Assembly: GCF_008087345.1 (NCBI RefSeq)
Contig: NZ_ML701737.1
Span: 1 to 64,000, forward strand
Direction of reading: 5' to 3'
DNA from: Nocardioides caldifontis
GTDB lineage: Bacteria > Actinomycetota > Actinomycetes > Propionibacteriales > Nocardioidaceae
Length of the DNA: 64,000 bases
Below are positions 56,744 to 64,000 of the stretch, piece after piece. The translations under genes were made by a program, and so were the position numbers. Positions within the stretch are counted from its first letter, which is position 1; each line of letters opens with the position of its first letter. The notes under the pieces were generated by a model that had not been told where the DNA came from, ran no database searches, and saw only the letters and a list, made by a program, of their open reading frames with translations.

Positions 56744-58861
56744 TCAGCCGGAGTGGGTCGCGACCAGCTCGAGCACGGCGTCGCCGTACTTCTCGCGCTT
56801 CGTGCGCCCGATGCCGTTGATCCGCAGCAGCTGCTCGGCCGACGTCGGCTGCACCTCGGCGATCGCCTGGAGGGTGAGGTCGGTGAAGACGACGTACGCC
56901 GGCACCGACTCGGCCTTGGCGGTCTCGCCGCGCCAGGTGCGGAGCCGTTCGAAGAGCGCCTCGTCGTAGCTGGCCGGGCAGCCGGAGCAGCGCCCGACCT
57001 TGCGCTCGGCGACCGTGGACAGCGGCGCGCGGCAGATCCTGCAGACCGTCGGCTGGGCCTTCCGCTGCTTGCCACCCCGCTGCTCCCGGGCGCGGTCGCC
57101 CGCGGTCTCAGGGCGGAGCCCGTCGAGGAACCGGGACGGCCGCCGCGAGGCCCGGCCGCCGGGGTTGCGGGCCTGCGCCCAGCTGAGGTGGAGCCGGTCG
57201 CGGGCACGGGTCATCCCGACGTAGAGCAGCCGCCGCTCCTCCTCGACCGCGGTCGGCGAGTCCAGCGCGTAGGTGATCGGCAGGGTGCCCTCGACGACGC
57301 CGCAGAGGAACACGACGTCCCACTCCAGCCCCTTGGCGGTGTGCAGGGTCGCGATCGTGACGCCGTCGGCGACCGGGGCGTGCTGCTCGGCGGCGCGGCG
57401 GTCGAGGTCGTCGACGAAGCTCCGCAGGGTCGCCTCCGGGTGCGCGGCCTGGTGGCTCGCGGCGAGGTCGACGAGCGCCTGGAGCGACTCCCAGCGGTCA
57501 CGGACGTTGCCGCGCGCGGCCGGGGCCTCGGGGGTCCACCCCATGCCGGCGACCACGCCACGGGTCTGCTCGACCACCGGGGCGTCGTCGCCGCCGTCCT
57601 CGACGGCACGGGCGGTCCCGCGCAGGAGGGTGACCGCCTGGCGCACCTCGGGCCGCTGGAAGAACCGCTCGGCGCCGCGGACCACGTAGGGGACGCCCCG
57701 GGCGGCGAGCGCCTCCTCGAAGGGCTCGGTCTGGGCGTTGATCCGGACCAGCACCGCGATGTCGCGAGCGGAGCGCCCCCCGTCGAGGAGCCGGCGGATC
57801 TCGGCGGCGGTCGCCTCGGCCTCGTCGACCTCGTCGGGGTGCTCGGCGAACCCGACCTCGTCTCCCGCCGGGCGCTGTGCCTTCAGCCGCACTCCCCCCG
57901 TCGTGCCGCGCGAGAGCACCCGGTTGGCGGCCTCGACGACCTGCGGGGTGGACCGGTAGTTGCGGACCAGCTCGATGCTGGTGGTGCCGGGGTGCTCCTT
58001 CGGGAAGTCGAGGAGGAACCGAGCCGAGGCGCCGGCGAAGGAGTAGATCGTCTGGGCCGGGTCGCCCACGACGCACAGGTCGTGGCGGCCGCCGAGCCAG
58101 AGCCGGAGCAGCGCCGCCTGGATCGGGCTGACGTCCTGGAACTCGTCGACGACGAACTGGGTGTACTGCCGCCGCACCTCCGCGGCGACCCGCTCGTCCT
58201 CGGTGAGGACCGCGGCGGCGCAGAGCAGGACGTCCTCCATGTCCATGCGGCCGGCGTCGCGCTTGGCGTCCTCGTAGGAGGCGAAGACCCGGGCGACCGT
58301 CGCCGGGTCGACGTTGGTGAGCTCGCGGTCGCGCTCCTCCGCGACGCGGGCGTAGTCGTCGGGGCGGACGTTGCTCACCTTCGCCCACTCGATCTCGCTG
58401 GCGAGGTCGCGCAGCGTCGCCGCCGAGGTGTCGACCCGGTTGCGGCGGGCCGCCGTGCCGACGAGGGGCAGCTTGGACTCCATGAGCTGCGGCAGCTCGC
58501 CGCCGTAGACCTTCGGCCAGAAGTAGCGGGCCTGGCGCAGTGCGGCCGAGTGGAAGGTCCGCGCCTGCACCCCGTGGGCGCCGAGCTGGCGGAGCCGGGT
58601 GCGCATCTCGCCGGCCGCGCGGGTGGTGAAGGTGACCGCGAGGACCTGGGTGGGGACGTAGACGCCGGTCGCGACGCCGTAGGCGATGCGGTGGGTGACC
58701 GCGCGGGTCTTCCCCGTGCCGGCGCCGGCGAGCACCCGCACCGGGCCGCGCAGCGCCTGCGCGACCTCGCGCTGCTCCGGGTCGAGCGCGTCCAGGAGCG
58801 CCTCCGGTGACGGCGCACGGCTCCCCGGTTCATTTACGGGTGATCCGGGCAACATCGACAT
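56744..58861 (-). CDS. uvrD2: UvrD2 superfamily 1 DNA helicase
   Basis: This 705-residue helicase has Walker A GAGTGKT (46-52), motif Ia AVTFTTRAAGEMRTRL, motif II VVDEFQDVSPIQAALL, motif III VVGDPAQTIYSFAGAS, motif IV LVRNYRSTPQ, motif V IATLHTAKGLEWDVVFLCGV and motif VI LLYVGMTRARDRLHLS. It then has the UvrD2-specific tetracysteine linker (CRICRAP, CSGC) and a C-terminal HRDC domain. The ATG at 58861 follows AGGAG; the frame is open above. It repairs or remodels DNA 3'-to-5'. It is upstream of whiB7, in mycobacterial order. Confidence 0.95.
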   Translation of the reverse strand: MSMLPGSPVNEPGSRAPSPEALLDALDPEQREVAQALRGPVRVLAGAGTGKTRAVTHRIAYGVATGVYVPTQVLAVTFTTRAAGEMRTRLRQLGAHGVQARTFHSAALRQARYFWPKVYGGELPQLMESKLPLVGTAARRNRVDTSAATLRDLASEIEWAKVSNVRPDDYARVAEERDRELTNVDPATVARVFASYEDAKRDAGRMDMEDVLLCAAAVLTEDERVAAEVRRQYTQFVVDEFQDVSPIQAALLRLWLGGRHDLCVVGDPAQTIYSFAGASARFLLDFPKEHPGTTSIELVRNYRSTPQVVEAANRVLSRGTTGGVRLKAQRPAGDEVGFAEHPDEVDEAEATAAEIRRLLDGGRSARDIAVLVRINAQTEPFEEALAARGVPYVVRGAERFFQRPEVRQAVTLLRGTARAVEDGGDDAPVVEQTRGVVAGMGWTPEAPAARGNVRDRWESLQALVDLAASHQAAHPEATLRSFVDDLDRRAAEQHAPVADGVTIATLHTAKGLEWDVVFLCGVVEGTLPITYALDSPTAVEEERRLLYVGMTRARDRLHLSWAQARNPGGRASRRPSRFLDGLRPETAGDRAREQRGGKQRKAQPTVCRICRAPLSTVAERKVGRCSGCPASYDEALFERLRTWRGETAKAESVPAYVVFTDLTLQAIAEVQPTSAEQLLRINGIGRTKREKYGDAVLELVATHSG

Positions 58862-58927
58862 CGGGAACAGGCTCCTGAAGGGTTCGGTTGGAACGGGCAG
58901 AACCCTACGTCCCGGGAAGGACAATTC

Positions 58928-59182
58928 ATGGCGGCGGACTCGACCGTGATCATGTACTCCACCGCGTGGTGCGGTTACTGCCACCGGCTGAAGTCGCAGA
59001 TGGATCGCGAGGGGATCACCTACGAGGTGATCGACATCGAGCAGCAGCCCGAGGCCGCCGCGATCGTCGAGCGGGTCAACAACGGCAACCAGACCGTGCC
59101 GACCCTCGTCTACCCCGACGGCACCGCGCAGACGAACCCCGCCCTGAAGGACGTCAAGGCGAAGCTCGCCAGCCTCAACTGA
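58928..59182 (+). CDS. mrx1: mycoredoxin Mrx1
   Basis: This 84-residue glutaredoxin-fold protein has the mycoredoxin active site WCGYC (Cys15/Cys18), YSTAWCGYCHRLKSQMDREG, and the cis-Pro/thiol-binding region QTVPTLVYPDG. It reduces mycothiol mixed disulfides, using mycothiol and mycothiol disulfide reductase, which implies the host makes mycothiol. It is divergent from uvrD2 (start 67 bp away), as in the Rv3198A/Rv3198c pair. The ribosome-binding site is GGGAAGGAC. Confidence 0.95.
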   Translation: MAADSTVIMYSTAWCGYCHRLKSQMDREGITYEVIDIEQQPEAAAIVERVNNGNQTVPTLVYPDGTAQTNPALKDVKAKLASLN

Positions 59183-59188
59183 CGGACC

Positions 59189-60088
59189 TCACCAGGCCCC
59201 GGGCAGCGCCTCGCCGTACCACGCCTCGACCAGCGAGCGGCTGATCGAGATGCCTCCGGGGAGCACCAGCGTCCCCGCCTCGGCCTCAGCGCGCATCTCC
59301 TCGCGGCTGAACCACCGGGCGTCCTCGAGCTCGTCGTCGTCGAGGTGGATCTCCGTGGTCACCGCGCGGGCGAAGAACCCGACCATCAGGCTCGACGGGA
59401 ACGGCCAGGGCTGGTTGCCGAAGTAGGTCACGTCGGCGACCTCGATGCCGGCTTCCTCCATCACCTCACGCGCCACCGCCTGCTCCAGGCTCTCCCCCGG
59501 GTCGACGAACCCGGCCAGCGTCGAGTAGCGCCCCTCCGGCCAGCTCGGCTGCCGACCGAGCAGCGCGCGGTCGCCGTCGGTGACGAGCATGATCACCGCG
59601 GGGTCGGTGCGCGGGAAGTGGTGGCGGCCGCAGCTCTCGCAGACCAGCACGTAGCCGCCCTCGCTGATGGTCAGCCCGCCGCCGCACCGCGCGCAGAACC
59701 GGTGCGCGCGGTGCCACTCCGAGAGCGCCTGGGCCTGGACCAGGTACCCGGCCTCGACCTTGGAGAGCCGCGGCCCGACCGTGCGCAGCATCCCCCACTC
59801 GTCCGGTGCGCGGTAGCCGCGGGCGAGCACCATGAAGTGAACGACGCCGTCGTTCTCCCCCAGCAGCACCCGGTCGCCCTCAGGGGCCTCGTCGGGGCTG
59901 ACCCAGGCCACCGCGGAGCCGTCCTCGGTCAGCGGGAACCGGCCGCCGGCGAGCACCAGGACCCGCGTCGACGGGTCGGCCCACTTCTCCTCCAGCCACT
60001 TCTCGTCCGTCCGGCGGCCACCGATCCGCTCGTGGCTGCGCGTGGAGAGGGCGATGTCGACGGCGTACGGCGCGGGGAACGTGGGCAC
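59189..60088 (-). CDS. nudC: NADH pyrophosphatase / decapping hydrolase NudC
   Basis: This 299-residue protein has an N-terminal beta domain, a zinc ribbon FCARCGGGL ... VCESCGR, and the Nudix box [20 protein letters not shown] followed by AGI. The NudC signature (SQPWPFPxS) is [11 protein letters not shown]. It hydrolyses NAD(H) and removes NAD caps from RNA. It is convergent with mrx1 (6-bp gap) and corresponds to Rv3199c in the mycobacterial order. Confidence 0.95.
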   Translation of the reverse strand: MPTFPAPYAVDIALSTRSHERIGGRRTDEKWLEEKWADPSTRVLVLAGGRFPLTEDGSAVAWVSPDEAPEGDRVLLGENDGVVHFMVLARGYRAPDEWGMLRTVGPRLSKVEAGYLVQAQALSEWHRAHRFCARCGGGLTISEGGYVLVCESCGRHHFPRTDPAVIMLVTDGDRALLGRQPSWPEGRYSTLAGFVDPGESLEQAVAREVMEEAGIEVADVTYFGNQPWPFPSSLMVGFFARAVTTEIHLDDDELEDARWFSREEMRAEAEAGTLVLPGGISISRSLVEAWYGEALPGAW

Positions 60089-60120
60089 GTCCCGACCTTA
60101 CGAGCCGTACGGTGCAGCCC

Positions 60121-60846
60121 ATGAGCACCCACATCGGCGCCGCCCCCGGCCAGGTCGCCCCGCACGTGCTGATGCCCGGCGACCCGCTCCGCGCGAGGTG
60201 GATCGCCGAGACGTTCCTCGAGGACCCGGTCTGCTACTCCGAGGTGCGCGGGATGTACGGCTACACCGGCACCTGGCGCGGCCACCGGGTCTCCGTCCAG
60301 GGATCCGGGATGGGGCTGCCGTCGATCTCGATCTACCTCACCGAGCTCTTCGTCGACTACGACGTGCAGTCGGTGGTGCGGGTCGGCTCCTGCGGCGCGC
60401 TGAGCGAGGAGCTCGTGCTGCGCGACCTGGTGATCGCGTCCGGCGCCTGCACCGACTCGTCGGTGAACCGGATCCGGTTCGAGGGGCTCGACTACGCGCC
60501 GGTTGCCGACTTCGACCTGCTGCGCCGTGCGTACGACGCGGCCGCGGAGCTGCCGGTGACCACGAAGGTGGGGCTCGTGCTCAGCAGCGACTCCTTCTAC
60601 CACCCGCGCCCCGAGCTGAGCCGGCGGATGGCGGAGTACGGCGTGCTCGCGATCGAGATGGAGGCGAGCGCGCTCTACACCCTGGCCGCACAGCACGGCC
60701 GCCAGGCGCTGGCCGTGTGCACGGTCTCCGACCACATCCTCGCCGGCGAGGAGACGACCCCCGAGGAGCGGCAGCAGACGTTCGGCGACATGGTCGGCGT
60801 CGCGCTGGAGGCGATGTTCGGCCGAGGTCCCCGCGGCCACCGATGA
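60121..60846 (+). CDS. deoD: purine-nucleoside phosphorylase, DeoD type
   Basis: This 241-residue hexameric-type PNP starts [20 protein letters not shown], with the phosphate-binding [24 protein letters not shown] and the purine/ribose site [16 protein letters not shown] and VSDHIL. It phosphorolyses purine nucleosides for salvage. Start at 60121 (MSTHIG). It is divergent from nudC, so the 32-bp gap must hold both ribosome-binding sites. The CNT transporter at 24787 would supply substrate. Confidence 0.93.
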   Translation: MSTHIGAAPGQVAPHVLMPGDPLRARWIAETFLEDPVCYSEVRGMYGYTGTWRGHRVSVQGSGMGLPSISIYLTELFVDYDVQSVVRVGSCGALSEELVLRDLVIASGACTDSSVNRIRFEGLDYAPVADFDLLRRAYDAAAELPVTTKVGLVLSSDSFYHPRPELSRRMAEYGVLAIEMEASALYTLAAQHGRQALAVCTVSDHILAGEETTPEERQQTFGDMVGVALEAMFGRGPRGHR

Positions 60847-60876
60847 GTTCCGCCGTCTGGACCCGTCGTTCCCCGC

Positions 60877-61497
60877 ATGGCACGCATCATCGCGGACATC
60901 TCGGTCTCCGTGGACGGCTTCGTCACCGGCCCCGACCCGAGGCTGGACAACGGGCTCGGCGACGGCGGCGACGCCCTCCACACGTGGGCGTTCTCCGACG
61001 ACCCGGAGGAGCGCCGCATCCTCGAGGAGACGACCCTCCGCTCCGGAGCCGTCGTGATGGGGCGCCGCCTGTTCGACATCGTCGACGGCCCGCACGGGTG
61101 GAGCGACGAGGTCGGCTACGGCGCGCGCGAGGTCGGCAAGCCCGCCTTCGTCGTGGTCACCGGCGAGCAGCCTGCGTCGGTGCGGCTCACGGGTCTCGAC
61201 TGGAGCTTCGCGACCACCGGGGTGGCCGACGCCCTGGCGCTGGCCCGCCGCCGTGCGGAGGAGGCGTCCGCGCAGCAAGGGCGGGAGCTCGACGTCCTCG
61301 TCATGGGCGGCGGCGTCGTGATCGCGTCGGCCCTCGCCGCCGGGTTGGTCGACGTCCTCTCGCTCCACCTCGCGCCGGTCGTCCTCGGCGCGGGCACGCC
61401 GTTGTTCACCGAAGGGCCGCCGTGCACCCTGGTGCAGCGCACCGTCGTGACGACGCCGAACGCGACCCACCTGACCTACGACGTGCGGAGCGAGTGA
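60877..61497 (+). CDS. dihydrofolate-reductase/RibD-C family protein, first of a tandem pair
   Basis: This 206-residue protein has the RibD C-terminal/DHFR fold: ARIIADISVSVDGFVTGPDP, VVMGRRLFDIVDGPHGW, FVVVTGE and DVLVMGGGVVIASALAAGLV. It is an NADPH-binding reductase of unknown substrate; it is not the essential FolA. The next gene is a paralogue that starts inside its stop codon (TGATG), so the pair is coupled. It follows the PNP gene by 30 bp. Confidence 0.85.
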   Translation: MARIIADISVSVDGFVTGPDPRLDNGLGDGGDALHTWAFSDDPEERRILEETTLRSGAVVMGRRLFDIVDGPHGWSDEVGYGAREVGKPAFVVVTGEQPASVRLTGLDWSFATTGVADALALARRRAEEASAQQGRELDVLVMGGGVVIASALAAGLVDVLSLHLAPVVLGAGTPLFTEGPPCTLVQRTVVTTPNATHLTYDVRSE

Positions 61498-62129
61498 TGT
61501 CCCGGACCCGCGTGCACAACCTGTCCATCTCCCTCGACGGGTTCGCCACCGGCGAGCCGCAGTCGGCCGAGGCGCCCTTCGGCCACGCCGGTGAGCGGCT
61601 CCACGAGTGGATGTTCGCGACCCGGTTCTGGGACGCCGCGACCGGGGCGGCCGGTGTGGACGACGCCCTCGCGCAGCAGCACGGTGTCGGGATCGGCGCC
61701 GAGATCATGGGGGCGAACAAGTTCGGACCGCCCGGCTGGCAGGACGACCCGGACTGGAAGGGGTGGTGGGGGCCGAACCCGCCCTTCCACACGCCGACCT
61801 TCGTGCTCACCCACCGGCCCCGGCCGCCGCTCGAGATGGAGGGCGGCACCACCTTCCACTTCCTCGACGCGTCACCCGCCGAGGCGCTGGAGACCGCACG
61901 GGCCGCCGCGGACCGGCTGGACGTCCGGATCGGCGGCGGCGCGACCGTGGTGCGCGACTTCGTCGCCGCCGGGCTCGTCGACCACCTGCACCTCGTGGTC
62001 GTCCCGATCGTGCTCGGCCGCGGTGTCTCGGTGTGGACCGGGCTGGAGGGGCTCGAGGACAGGTACGACGTCGAGGCGGTCTCGACCCCGAGCGGCGTCA
62101 CCCACCTGACCTTCACCCGCAAGCGTTGA
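61497..62129 (+). CDS. dihydrofolate-reductase/RibD-C family protein, second of a tandem pair
   Basis: This 210-residue paralogue of the upstream gene has RVHNLSISLDGFATGEPQSA, GIGAEIMGANKFGPPGW, PTFVLTHRPRPPLEMEGGTT and DVRIGGGATVVRDFVAAGLV. It starts one base before the previous stop ends. Its own stop TGA (62127-62129) is part of the first unit of the repeat array at 62125, so the repeat abuts or has trimmed the gene end. Substrate is unknown. Confidence 0.85.
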   Translation: MSRTRVHNLSISLDGFATGEPQSAEAPFGHAGERLHEWMFATRFWDAATGAAGVDDALAQQHGVGIGAEIMGANKFGPPGWQDDPDWKGWWGPNPPFHTPTFVLTHRPRPPLEMEGGTTFHFLDASPAEALETARAAADRLDVRIGGGATVVRDFVAAGLVDHLHLVVVPIVLGRGVSVWTGLEGLEDRYDVEAVSTPSGVTHLTFTRKR

Positions 62130-62215
62130 GCCGCCCCTCGTGGCGCGCGACAGGGGTGTTGAGCCGCCCCTCGTGGCTCGTCAGGGGTGTCGACCCGCCC
62201 CTCGTGGCGCGTCAG
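62125..62215. repeat. intergenic repeat array, three about 31-bp units
   Basis: Three same-orientation units start near 62125, 62156 and 62187, each reading GTGTTGAGCCGCCCCTCGTG (third copy GTGTCGACCCGCC) followed by GCGCGTCAGGG-like sequence. They match the array at 51410-51583. The first unit supplies the stop codon of the plus-strand reductase gene, and the last unit's GTCAG supplies the TGA (62214-62212) of the minus-strand DUF1772 frame. Confidence 0.88.
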
Positions 62216-62699
62216 TCGAGCCGCAGCAGCGCGACCGCCAGGCAGACCAGCGCGCCCGTCGAGGTGAGCGTCCGGACGACGTTCCACCGCACCCAGCGCC
62301 GCTCGAAGCGGGCCCGGGCCGCGGCGAGCTCCGGCGCCGGGGCGTCGAGCGTCACCTCCCCGATCGCCCGGTTGAGCGGCAGGTGCACGGCGCCGGTGAT
62401 CACCAGGTCGCGACGGCGAGGACGAACGCCCCTGCCACGGGTACGGCGTCCCTGGTTCCCCGGTCGACCAGGGTCATGACGAGGGCGGCCGCCACGAGCA
62501 CCGGCGCGGCCGTGAACGGCACCATGAACGACGGGTTGGAGACCGCCCGGTCGATCGCCTGGAAGGTGCCGACGTACTCGACGTCGTCCCGCTTCCCCAG
62601 CGCCGGCATCACCGTGTGCGCGAACGCCCCGAGGAACCCGGCGGTGAGCCCCACGGCCACGGTGGCGAGGACCAAGGTGGTCCCGAGCACGGCCGTCAC
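62212..62699 (-). pseudogene. DUF1772 (anthrone-oxygenase-like) membrane protein, frameshifted
   Basis: The N-terminal part (62699 to about 62400) reads VTAVLGTTLVLATVAVGLTA, FLGAFAHTVMPALG and ends AFVLAVATW at a stop. The C-terminal part continues in the next frame as LVITGAVHLPLNRAIGEV and RARFERRWVRWNVVRTL. Joined, they make one DUF1772 protein of about 160 residues. One missing base in the ACC-TGG run around 62406-62410 explains the shift. It is either a recent pseudogene or a sequencing or assembly error. The GTG start overlaps the stop of the VOC gene. Confidence 0.85.
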
Positions 62700-63073
62700 C
62701 CGACCGGCACGCTCGTGTCGACCTCCCAGTAGACCTCGATCCGCCACCCGTCCGGGTCGAGGCACTTGAACGAGACGAGCTCCTCCTCGTCGTCGCTCTC
62801 CACGACCGGGACCCCGGCCGCCTGCAGCCGCTGCTCCAGGGCACGGACCTGGTCGGGGTCCGGCACCCGGAAGCCGACGTGGAGGAAGGTGTCCGGCGGC
62901 GCCGATCCGGTGGACGGGTGCAGGGCGAGGTCGAAGCCGTCGCGGTTGCGGACGATCGTGGTGCCGTCCGGGTACCGCGTCGCGGTGGCCGGGTCGAAGT
63001 CGAACCAGGTGACGTAGAACTGCAGGCTGCGGTCGGTGTCGGCGACCGGCAGGCCGAGGTGGTGGAGCTTCAC
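62696..63073 (-). CDS. VOC-family (glyoxalase/dioxygenase fold) protein
   Basis: This 125-residue protein starts MKLHHLGLPVADTDRSLQFY and has the second-half repeat HVGFRVPDPDQVRALEQRLQ and FKCLDPDGWRIEVYWEVD. The paired beta-alpha-beta-beta-beta modules and metal-ligand positions (His4/5, His, Glu near the end) are VOC-like. The actual reaction is unknown. It is coupled to the broken DUF1772 gene and lies 20 bp from the helicase/nuclease stop. Confidence 0.85.
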   Translation of the reverse strand: MKLHHLGLPVADTDRSLQFYVTWFDFDPATATRYPDGTTIVRNRDGFDLALHPSTGSAPPDTFLHVGFRVPDPDQVRALEQRLQAAGVPVVESDDEEELVSFKCLDPDGWRIEVYWEVDTSVPVG

Positions 63074-63092
63074 GCCTCCATCTCAGCACTGC

Positions 63093-64000
63093 TCAGGGCG
63101 TCGCGTCACCGGCCAGCAGCGCCTCGAGCTCCTCGCGTCCCGGGAGGTCGTCGTGGGTGACCACCTCGCCGTCACGGACGTAGTAGAACGCGGCACCGAC
63201 CTGCTCCAAAGGCACCCCCCGCAGCTCCGCCCAGCCGAGCCGGTAGACCGCCAGCTGCAGCGGGTCCGCGACTTGGGTGCGGTGGGTCTTCCAGTCGACG
63301 ACGAGCCACCGTCCGTCGGGCTCCCGGAACACCGCGTCGATCCGGCCGCGGACCACCTGGCTGCCGAGGACCAGCGCGAACGGCTGCTCGACCTCGACCT
63401 CGCGGCGGTCCGCGAACGGGCCCGCGCGGAACTTCGCGATGAGCTCGTCGAGCTCGGCGTCGTCGTCCACCCCCAGGTCGGCACGGTCGGAGAGCTCGTC
63501 GGGGTCGATCAGCAGCTCTTCGCGCCGGTGGTCGAAGTACGCCTCCACCCAGGCGTGGAACCGGGTCCCGAACCGGGCCGCCCGCGACGGGCGGCGCGGC
63601 ATCGGCCGGGCCAGGTCACGGGCGAGCTCCTCCGGCTCGTAGCGCAGCCGCGCGAGCGCGGTCGCGGACAGGCTCGGCGGGAGCGGCACCTCGACGACCG
63701 CGGCGTGGTCGCGCGCCGCCTCCTCGACCAGGCGGGCGAGCTCCTCGTCCCACTGCTGCACGCGGCTGAGGGCGACGATGTCGTCCACCGGCTCCCCGTA
63801 GGAGTCGCCGGCGGCGAGGGCGGCTGCCGCCTCGGTCACCAGCGCGGCGGCCGCCCGGCGCCGCTCCACCTCGGGCGTGTGGTGGGAGATCGGCCAGGGC
63901 CGCTCCTGGGTGCCCTCGCCGTAGGGCGACGGGTCGCCCTTCTGCGCGGCCTCGCACCACCGGACCGGCTGCTCGCCCCACCCCTGCACGACTTCGAGGG
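63093..64000 (-). CDS. adnB: AdnB/AddA-type helicase-nuclease, C-terminal RecB-like nuclease part
   Basis: The frame is open to the right window edge, so about 300 C-terminal residues are visible. They include the RecB-family nuclease elements RFGTRFHAWVEAYF, VVRGRIDAVFREPDG, the catalytic WLVVDWKTHRT (D-x-K) and LQLAVYRLGWAELRG. In mycobacteria, AdnB (Rv3201c) lies two genes from nudC; the arrangement here agrees, apart from the inserted PNP/reductase/VOC genes and no channel gene. It should process double-strand breaks together with AdnA, expected to the right. Confidence 0.85.
   Translation of the reverse strand, partial: LEVVQGWGEQPVRWCEAAQKGDPSPYGEGTQERPWPISHHTPEVERRRAAAALVTEAAAALAAGDSYGEPVDDIVALSRVQQWDEELARLVEEAARDHAAVVEVPLPPSLSATALARLRYEPEELARDLARPMPRRPSRAARFGTRFHAWVEAYFDHRREELLIDPDELSDRADLGVDDDAELDELIAKFRAGPFADRREVEVEQPFALVLGSQVVRGRIDAVFREPDGRWLVVDWKTHRTQVADPLQLAVYRLGWAELRGVPLEQVGAAFYYVRDGEVVTHDDLPGREELEALLAGDATP

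Overview
The window is 64 kb of very GC-rich chromosomal DNA that reads as an actinobacterium, most likely a Nocardioidaceae (Nocardioides-like) chromosome. The reasons are the strong third-position GC bias, many GTG and TTG starts, ATGA/GTGA-coupled genes, a DUF222/13E12-type HNH protein, a PPA1309-family protein, a UPF0182 protein, a mycothiol-dependent mycoredoxin, and a right-hand block (AarF kinase, WhiB7, UvrD2, Mrx1, NudC, AdnB-like nuclease) that follows the order of the mycobacterial Rv3197-Rv3201 region. No prophage, transposase or CRISPR array is visible.

Layout. 1-8 kb: the end of an HNH protein, a coupled cupin/DUF309/DUF2243 operon, a P450 with a zinc alcohol dehydrogenase, a DsbA-like/VKOR disulfide pair, an aldo/keto reductase and chorismate mutase. 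8-15 kb: an amidohydrolase, a flavin oxidoreductase, a coupled Baeyer-Villiger-type monooxygenase / DGPF protein / ECF42-like sigma factor cassette, and a siderophore-interacting protein behind an IdeR/DtxR-type iron box. 15-24 kb: a hemerythrin, a Mn-catalase with a putative Mn exporter, small regulators, a GtrA protein divergent from phosphatidylcholine synthase, a secreted GH15 glucoamylase, and a decayed UvrA fragment. 24-31 kb: a nucleoside transporter and a four-gene D-threonate/erythronate-type catabolic operon (GntP permease, DUF1537 kinase, PdxA2, DeoR regulator). 31-41 kb: a two-component system, paired CNNM/CBS membrane proteins, a truncated GAF-ANTAR protein, the initiator tRNA and an MFS transporter. 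41-52 kb: UPF0182, PPA1309, a YlbL-type Lon-like protease, MoaE, a zincin, NUDIX, a YgjP-type peptidase, a PHP protein, an intergenic region with DnaA-box-like motifs and a repeat array, and an enoyl-CoA hydratase.

52-64 kb is the most informative part. whiB7 has a WhiB7-type autoregulatory promoter, a strongly initiated 74-codon upstream ORF, and mutually exclusive antiterminator and terminator hairpins, which together make a ribosome-controlled attenuator. Immediately downstream of whiB7, before the next terminator, lie two tandem paralogous Arg-rich proteins of 53 and 55 residues, so they are likely part of the same antibiotic-stress transcript. uvrD2, mrx1, nudC and an AdnB-like nuclease end follow.

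A short dispersed repeat of about 32 bp (consensus core GTGTTGAGCCGCCCCTCGTG) occurs six times at 51.4-51.6 kb and three times at 62.1-62.2 kb, each time at gene 3' ends. Broken genes include the UvrA remnant (23.7 kb), a single-base frameshift in a DUF1772 protein (62.4 kb) and an N-terminally truncated GAF-ANTAR protein (39.6 kb). All functional calls come from reading motifs. No database search or computation was run.
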